A DNA stretch of 10,927 nt from CAZLNV01 sp964561095 (GTDB lineage Bacteria; Bacillota_I; Bacilli_A; RF39; UBA660): assembly GCA_964561095.1 (NCBI GenBank), contig CAZLNV010000027.1:1-10927 (forward strand), given 5' to 3'. A program made the position numbers and the translations under genes. The notes below the pieces were generated by a model. That model worked only from the letters and a program-made list of their open reading frames with translations. It searched no databases and was not told where the DNA came from. Positions 7,168-10,927 of this stretch are shown here, piece by piece (the first letter of the stretch is position 1; each line of letters begins with the position of its first letter).

Positions 7168-7611
7168 ATGAAAGTGAATAAAAGAGGTTGGAGTTTGGTC
7201 GTGGAATTGGTAGCAATTTTAATTGCCGTTATTCTTTTAGTTTATGTTGTATATGGATTGAATAAATTAGGACTTGTTAGAAATATGAATGAAGCTCTGC
7301 CAGGAATAAAACCTGATTTAATTATAAGCGGGAAAACGACTAGTTATCAAAATGTAGAAAGTGATTTAATAGACGCTAGTAAAAAATATGTGGAAGAAAA
7401 ATATAATGGTGAATTTACAGGAAATGAAATTGTTATTAGAGTGAGCCACCTAGTTAAAAATGGATACATGTCAACAATTAGGGATACCAATGGAAAAGAA
7501 TGCAGCGGGTATATAATGGTGATTAAAAGTGATGGTACTATAGGTTATAATCCATACTTAAAATGTAGTAAATATGCAAGTGACGGATATGAAAGTGAAT
7601 ACGATTGGTAA
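7168..7611 (+). CDS. Small membrane-anchored protein with a pilin-like N-terminus
   Basis: A 147-residue protein with a short basic start (MKVNKRG), one hydrophobic segment (about residues 9-31) and a hydrophilic C-terminal domain. The junction KRG-WSLVVEL resembles a type IV pilin or pseudopilin prepilin-peptidase site (G before an aromatic residue and a hydrophobic helix containing Glu), but the Glu is at position +6 instead of the usual +5. The C-terminal domain contains DASKKYVEEKYN (69-80), a helix entering VSHLVKNGYM (92-101), then ECSGYI (111-116) and YLKCSKY (130-136); Cys112 and Cys133 could form a disulfide outside the cell. I recall similar pilin-like proteins from uncultured Bacilli but cannot confirm homology. 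The start is ATG 7168, eight bases after AAAGGA; the in-frame ATG at 7159 overlaps that site and is rejected. It has its own promoter and terminator, and no pilus assembly genes are nearby. Confidence 0.75.
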   Translation: MKVNKRGWSLVVELVAILIAVILLVYVVYGLNKLGLVRNMNEALPGIKPDLIISGKTTSYQNVESDLIDASKKYVEEKYNGEFTGNEIVIRVSHLVKNGYMSTIRDTNGKECSGYIMVIKSDGTIGYNPYLKCSKYASDGYESEYDW

Positions 7612-7623
7612 AAATATATAATC

Positions 7624-7651
7624 AGCAATATCGAAAATGATATTGCTTTTT
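7624..7651 (+). terminator. Terminator after the pilin-like gene
   Basis: AGCAATATC (7624-7632) pairs perfectly with GATATTGCT (7639-7647) around the loop GAAAAT, followed by T residues to 7651. A typical intrinsic terminator, 12 bases after the stop codon. Confidence 0.85.
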
Positions 7652-7667
7652 ATTGTGTAAATTAAGA

Positions 7668-7696
7668 TAGAAAAAAAATATAAAATAGTGTATAAT
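7668..7696 (+). promoter_or_regulatory. Promoter of leuS
   Basis: -35 TAGAAA (7668-7673) and a perfect -10 TATAAT (7691-7696) are separated by 17 bases. The expected start near 7703 leaves about 26 bases before ATG 7729, which holds the ribosome binding site AAGGAG (7714-7719) and leaves no room for a T-box leader. Confidence 0.7.
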
Positions 7697-7728
7697 AAAA
7701 TCAATATTTATTGAAGGAGATAAAACAC

Positions 7729-10140
7729 ATGTATGATTTTAAAAAAATAGAAAAAAAATGGCAAGATTATTGGGAAAAGAATCGTGTTTTTGAAGCGAAG
7801 AATGGTGAAAGTAAAAAAACATTTTACGACTTAGTTGAATTCCCATACCCATCTGGTTCTGGTCTTCATGTTGGACATGCAAGAACTTATACTGCAAGCG
7901 ATGTATTAGCCAGAATGAGAAGAATGCAAGGTTACAATGTGCTTTATCCAATGGGTTGGGATGCTTTTGGAGCCCCTGCTGAACAATATGCAATAAAAAC
8001 ACATCAACATCCTAAAGATGTCGTTAAAGAAAATATTATAACATTTAAGAATCAAATGAAATTATTAGGTTTATCATTTGACTGGAGTAGAGAATTTTCA
8101 ACTACTGACCCAGAATATTATAAGTGGACTCAGTGGCAATTTATACAATTTTTTAAACACAATATGGCTTATAAAGCAGAGACAAAAGTTAATTGGTGTC
8201 CTAATTGTAAAATGGTATTATCAAATGAAGATGCTGCTGGCGGTAATTGTGAAAGATGTGGAAGTTTAGTAGAGCAAAAGTCAAAATCTCAATGGATGCT
8301 TAGGATGTCAGATTATTCTGAAGATTTATTAAAAGGATTAGATGATACTAATTTTGCTGAGCGTGTAAAAGCTGGCCAAATTAATTGGATAGGTAAGTCA
8401 AGTGGAGTTGAAGTAAAAATTCAAGTAGTAGGTGGTGGAGAATTTTCTATATTTACTACTTGCATAGAAACAATATATGGAATTACTTTTTTTGTAATTG
8501 CACCCGATGGACAATTAATTCAAGAATTAATGCCTAGAGTAGAAAATGTTGAAGAGGTAAAGTCATATATTAAAGAAACCGCTCTTAAAAGTGCGATGGA
8601 TAGAACAAGTTTAAATAAAGATAAAAGTGGCTGTGAAGTAAAAGGTATTAAAGCAATTCATCCTATTACTGGGAAAGAAGTACCAATATTTTTGGGAGAT
8701 TTTGTATTAGGTGACTACGGAACTGGTGCCGTAATGGCAGTGCCTGCCCATGATCAAAGAGACTATGAATATGCTGCTACACATAACCTAGATATAATCG
8801 AAGTAATTAAGGGTGGAAATATATCAGAAAAAGCATTTGAAAAATCTGATTATTTAGGTGCAGGGTGCAAATTAATTAATAGTGAAGAATTTGATGGAGT
8901 GACAGTTGAGGAAGCAAAATCATTAATAACTAAAAAATTAATTAATATGAACCTTGCAAAAGAAACAAATAATTATAAAATGCGTGATTGGGTATTTGGA
9001 AGACAAAGATTTTGGGGTGAACCAATACCTATGATATATTGTGAAGACTGTGGATGGGTTCCAGCAGATGAAAAAGATTTGCCTGTAATGTTGCCTGATG
9101 TTGCTGAATATGAACCTACTGATAATGGAGAAAGTCCACTTGCAAAAATAGATTCATTTGTTAATTGTAAATGTCCAAAATGTGGCAAAGATGCTAAAAG
9201 AGAAACTGATACAATGCCTCAATGGGCAGGATCATCTTGGTATTTTTTAAGATATATGGATCCAAAAAATAATATGGAATTTGCATCTCAAGAAGCTATG
9301 AAATATTGGAATAGAGTAGATTATTATGATGGAGGATCCGAACATATAGCAAGGCATTTACTATATGCAAGATTTTGGATTCAAATGCTTTATAATTTTG
9401 GCTTAGTTCCAAAAAAAGAAATGATTTGGACAAGAATTACACATGGAATGGTATTAGGTTCTGATAATGAAAAGATGTCTAAATCAAAAGGAAATGTTAT
9501 AAATCCTGATGAAATAATAAACAATTATGGTGCTGATGCACTTCGTGTGTATGAAATGTTTATGGGAGATTATGCTCAAGACGCACCATGGTCATCAGAA
9601 ACTTTATCTGGATGTAAAAGATTTCTAGATAGAGTAGAAAGACTTGGAAATAAATTAAATTGTAAAGAAGGTTACACAGATGATGTTTTGGTAAATAAAA
9701 CTATCAAGAAAGTAACTGAAGATAATGAGAATTTAAAATATAACACAGCAATCGCAGCTCTTATGTCAATGTTAAATTGCTATGAAAGATACTCTGAAGG
9801 TATAGCAAAAGATGATTATAGAGTATTATTAATGCTATTAAATCCGGTAGCTCCTCATTTAACTGAGGAATTAAACGAAATTTATAAGTTAGGAAATTCA
9901 ATTTGTCTTTCTAATTGGCCAATTTATGACAAAGAAAAAATTATAGATAAGTGTGTAGTCATTGGAATTCAAGTGAATGGTAAGTTAAGAAGTACCATTG
10001 AAGTTAATGTAGATGAAGATGATGAAAAAGTAAAAGAAATTGCATTAAAAGAAAAGAATGTCATTGCCCACACAAATGGTAAAAATATAGAAAAAATAAT
10101 AGTTGTTAAAAATAGAATGGTTAATATAGTTGTTAAATAA
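7729..10140 (+). CDS. leuS: Leucyl-tRNA synthetase
   Basis: This class I aminoacyl-tRNA synthetase joins leucine to tRNA(Leu) in the cytoplasm. At 803 residues it is a normal bacterial length. In order: Rossmann catalytic start with FPYPSGSGLHVGH (38-50, HIGH-type motif at 47-50); a zinc-binding-type CPNC...CERC insertion (157-177); the CP1 editing domain (about 225-420) with GTGAVMAVPAHDQRD (331-345); GRQRFWGEPIP (424-434); a second cysteine cluster (438, 441, 480, 482, 485); the KMSKS motif (582-586); the anticodon-binding helical region (about 620-740); and a C-terminal domain. The editing-site threonine-rich motif, usually TTRPDT, reads TTCIET at 243-248, while Asp345 is kept. The start is ATG 7729, nine bases after AAGGAG (7714-7719). 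An in-frame TTG at 7711 lies upstream of that site and is rejected. It is expressed alone, between two terminators. Confidence 0.97.
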   Translation: MYDFKKIEKKWQDYWEKNRVFEAKNGESKKTFYDLVEFPYPSGSGLHVGHARTYTASDVLARMRRMQGYNVLYPMGWDAFGAPAEQYAIKTHQHPKDVVKENIITFKNQMKLLGLSFDWSREFSTTDPEYYKWTQWQFIQFFKHNMAYKAETKVNWCPNCKMVLSNEDAAGGNCERCGSLVEQKSKSQWMLRMSDYSEDLLKGLDDTNFAERVKAGQINWIGKSSGVEVKIQVVGGGEFSIFTTCIETIYGITFFVIAPDGQLIQELMPRVENVEEVKSYIKETALKSAMDRTSLNKDKSGCEVKGIKAIHPITGKEVPIFLGDFVLGDYGTGAVMAVPAHDQRDYEYAATHNLDIIEVIKGGNISEKAFEKSDYLGAGCKLINSEEFDGVTVEEAKSLITKKLINMNLAKETNNYKMRDWVFGRQRFWGEPIPMIYCEDCGWVPADEKDLPVMLPDVAEYEPTDNGESPLAKIDSFVNCKCPKCGKDAKRETDTMPQWAGSSWYFLRYMDPKNNMEFASQEAMKYWNRVDYYDGGSEHIARHLLYARFWIQMLYNFGLVPKKEMIWTRITHGMVLGSDNEKMSKSKGNVINPDEIINNYGADALRVYEMFMGDYAQDAPWSSETLSGCKRFLDRVERLGNKLNCKEGYTDDVLVNKTIKKVTEDNENLKYNTAIAALMSMLNCYERYSEGIAKDDYRVLLMLLNPVAPHLTEELNEIYKLGNSICLSNWPIYDKEKIIDKCVVIGIQVNGKLRSTIEVNVDEDDEKVKEIALKEKNVIAHTNGKNIEKIIVVKNRMVNIVVK

Positions 10141-10150
10141 AAAAGTTAAG

Positions 10151-10181
10151 AAAATGATATCTAATCGATATCATTTTTTTT
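10151..10181 (+). terminator. Terminator after leuS
   Basis: AAAATGATATC (10151-10161) pairs perfectly with GATATCATTTT (10167-10177) around a 5-base loop, with a T run from 10174 to 10181. The A/T flanks let it work in both directions. It starts 11 bases after the leuS stop, and the insertion sequence begins just beyond it. Confidence 0.88.
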
Positions 10182-10219
10182 ATAAATAGAAAAAGTAAGT
10201 GTCCGAAAAAGGGCATAAA

Positions 10220-10291
10220 AAAAGACACATAGAATTACCTATGATACAATGTAATTGGAAAAGTACATTGGAGGTAAAATATGTGTCTTTT
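10220..10291. repeat. 12-bp inverted repeat over the transposase promoter and start codon
   Basis: AAAAGACACATA (10220-10231) is matched by its exact reverse complement TATGTGTCTTTT (10280-10291), which holds the transposase ATG (10281-10283). A smaller nested pair, CAATGTA (10247-10253) and TACATTG (10264-10270), touches the ribosome binding site GGAGG (10270-10274). A transcript entering from outside the element would carry both arms and could hide the start codon. Confidence 0.7.
10222..10250 (+). promoter_or_regulatory. Likely transposase promoter
   Basis: -35 AAGACA (10222-10227) and -10 TACAAT (10245-10250) are separated by 17 bases. The expected start near 10257 excludes the left arm of the 10220-10291 inverted repeat from the element's own transcript. 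Confidence 0.55.
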
Positions 10292-10927
10292 AAATTATAA
10301 CAAAGAAATAAAAAAATATAAACACCTAACTTATGCAGAAAAAACAATGATAGAGAGATGGCATAATAAAGAGAAAAAAAGTAATAAAGAAATAGCAAAA
10401 TTATTAAGTAAAAGTAAGAGAACAATAAGAAGAGAAATAAAAAAGGGAATAGCAATAATAAAGGATTCATTATGGAAAGATGTTGAAGTATATAGTGCAG
10501 ATGTATCAAATAAAGAATATAAAGCAAATATGAGAGCTAAAGGACAAGAATTAAAAATAGGATCAAATATAGAAATAATATTAAAAATAGAGAATATGAT
10601 AAAAGAAGAAAAGAAATCACCAGAAGTAGTAGCGTATGAATTAAGAGAAGAAGGATTAATAGAAATAACAGCAAGAACAATAAGAAATTATATATATGAT
10701 GGGAATGTGTTTGATATAACAAAGAGAGACATGATATATAAAAAAGAATATAAAACTAAAAATAAGAATAAAAGGATAGCAAAACATACTCCGCCTGAAA
10801 AAAGCATAGAAAACAGACCAGAAGAAGCCAATGGCAGAAGCGAATATGGCCATTGGGAAGGAGATTTAATAATAGGAAAGAGAAAAAAAGGATGGGTATT
10901 ATTAACTTTAACAGAAAGAATGACAAG
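10281..10927 (+). CDS. IS30-family transposase, N-terminal part (cut by right window edge)
   Basis: This is a DDE transposase that cuts and joins the ends of its insertion sequence. The visible 215 residues have the IS30 layout: an N-terminal helix-turn-helix (LTYAEKTMIERW at 16-27, then SNKEIAKLLSKSKRTIRREI at 34-53), a second HTH-like region (SPEVVAYELREEGL...TARTIRNYIY, about 113-139) and the start of the catalytic core, HWEGDLIIGK (191-200), in which Asp195 is the first catalytic acidic residue. The second Asp and the Glu lie beyond the window, so intactness cannot be judged; what is visible has no stop or frameshift. The start is ATG 10281, six bases after GGAGG (10270-10274). Codon use is as AT-rich as the host genes, with many AGA, ATA and AAA, so there is no compositional sign of recent arrival from a very different genome. 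Confidence 0.92.
   Translation, partial: MCLLNYNKEIKKYKHLTYAEKTMIERWHNKEKKSNKEIAKLLSKSKRTIRREIKKGIAIIKDSLWKDVEVYSADVSNKEYKANMRAKGQELKIGSNIEIILKIENMIKEEKKSPEVVAYELREEGLIEITARTIRNYIYDGNVFDITKRDMIYKKEYKTKNKNKRIAKHTPPEKSIENRPEEANGRSEYGHWEGDLIIGKRKKGWVLLTLTERMT

Larger units (their letters stand above)
10182..10927 (+). mobile_element. IS30-family insertion sequence, left part (right end outside the window)
   Basis: The transposase type and its placement in otherwise non-coding sequence after the leuS terminator identify an IS30-family element that runs off the right edge. The exact left end cannot be fixed without the right terminal repeat; it should lie between about 10182 and 10220, where a candidate terminal stretch around 10199-10216 precedes the promoter. 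IS30-family elements often prefer palindromic targets, and this one sits beside the palindromic leuS terminator. The start coordinate given is the earliest plausible one. Confidence 0.7.

Noticed and set aside
10180..10853. Leucine/phenylalanine-rich minus-strand open frames under the transposase
   Set aside because: They are low-complexity shadows of the lysine/isoleucine-rich IS30 transposase frame.

Overview
The window comes from a very AT-rich, low-GC Gram-positive-type bacterium. Support for this is the RNase J gene, the ftsY-ylxM pair, strong GGAGG/AGGTGA ribosome binding sites, TTGAAA-N17-TATAAT type promoters and hairpin/T-tract terminators. The pilin-like protein and the codon use resemble uncultured gut Bacilli related to Mollicutes (RF39-like), but that placement is inference. 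The standard code is used: tryptophan is TGG throughout leuS, and TGA acts as a stop at 337-339.

Layout. (1) 1-856, plus strand: the 3' end of an unrecognised gene overlaps (ATGA) a second unrecognised gene, which is broken by a -1 frameshift. (2) 890-1639, plus: a short-chain dehydrogenase/reductase that converges with zero gap on RNase J, the two genes sharing one bidirectional terminator. (3) 1640-3325 and 3536-5671, minus: RNase J (RNA decay and processing), then the Tex-family S1 RNA-binding protein, each with its own promoter. (4) 5672-5825: divergent tex/ftsY promoter region with a perfect 13-bp inverted repeat. (5) 5826-7115, plus: ftsY and ylxM, the membrane-targeting (SRP) pair; ffh, which often follows, is absent. 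(6) 7168-7611, plus: a small membrane-anchored pilin-like protein with its own promoter and terminator. (7) 7729-10140, plus: leuS with its own promoter and terminator and no T-box leader. (8) From just after the leuS terminator to the window end: the left part of an IS30-family insertion sequence, its transposase cut by the window edge.

Most of the window is housekeeping: RNA turnover (rnjA, tex), protein targeting (ftsY, ylxM) and tRNA charging (leuS), arranged as short independently promoted units. I see no convincing new multi-gene system. The points most worth a second look are the IS30 leader, where an inverted repeat could hide the transposase start codon only in read-through transcripts; the unusual LeuRS editing-site motif; the frameshifted gene at the left edge; the offset pilin-like signal; and the inverted repeat between tex and ftsY.
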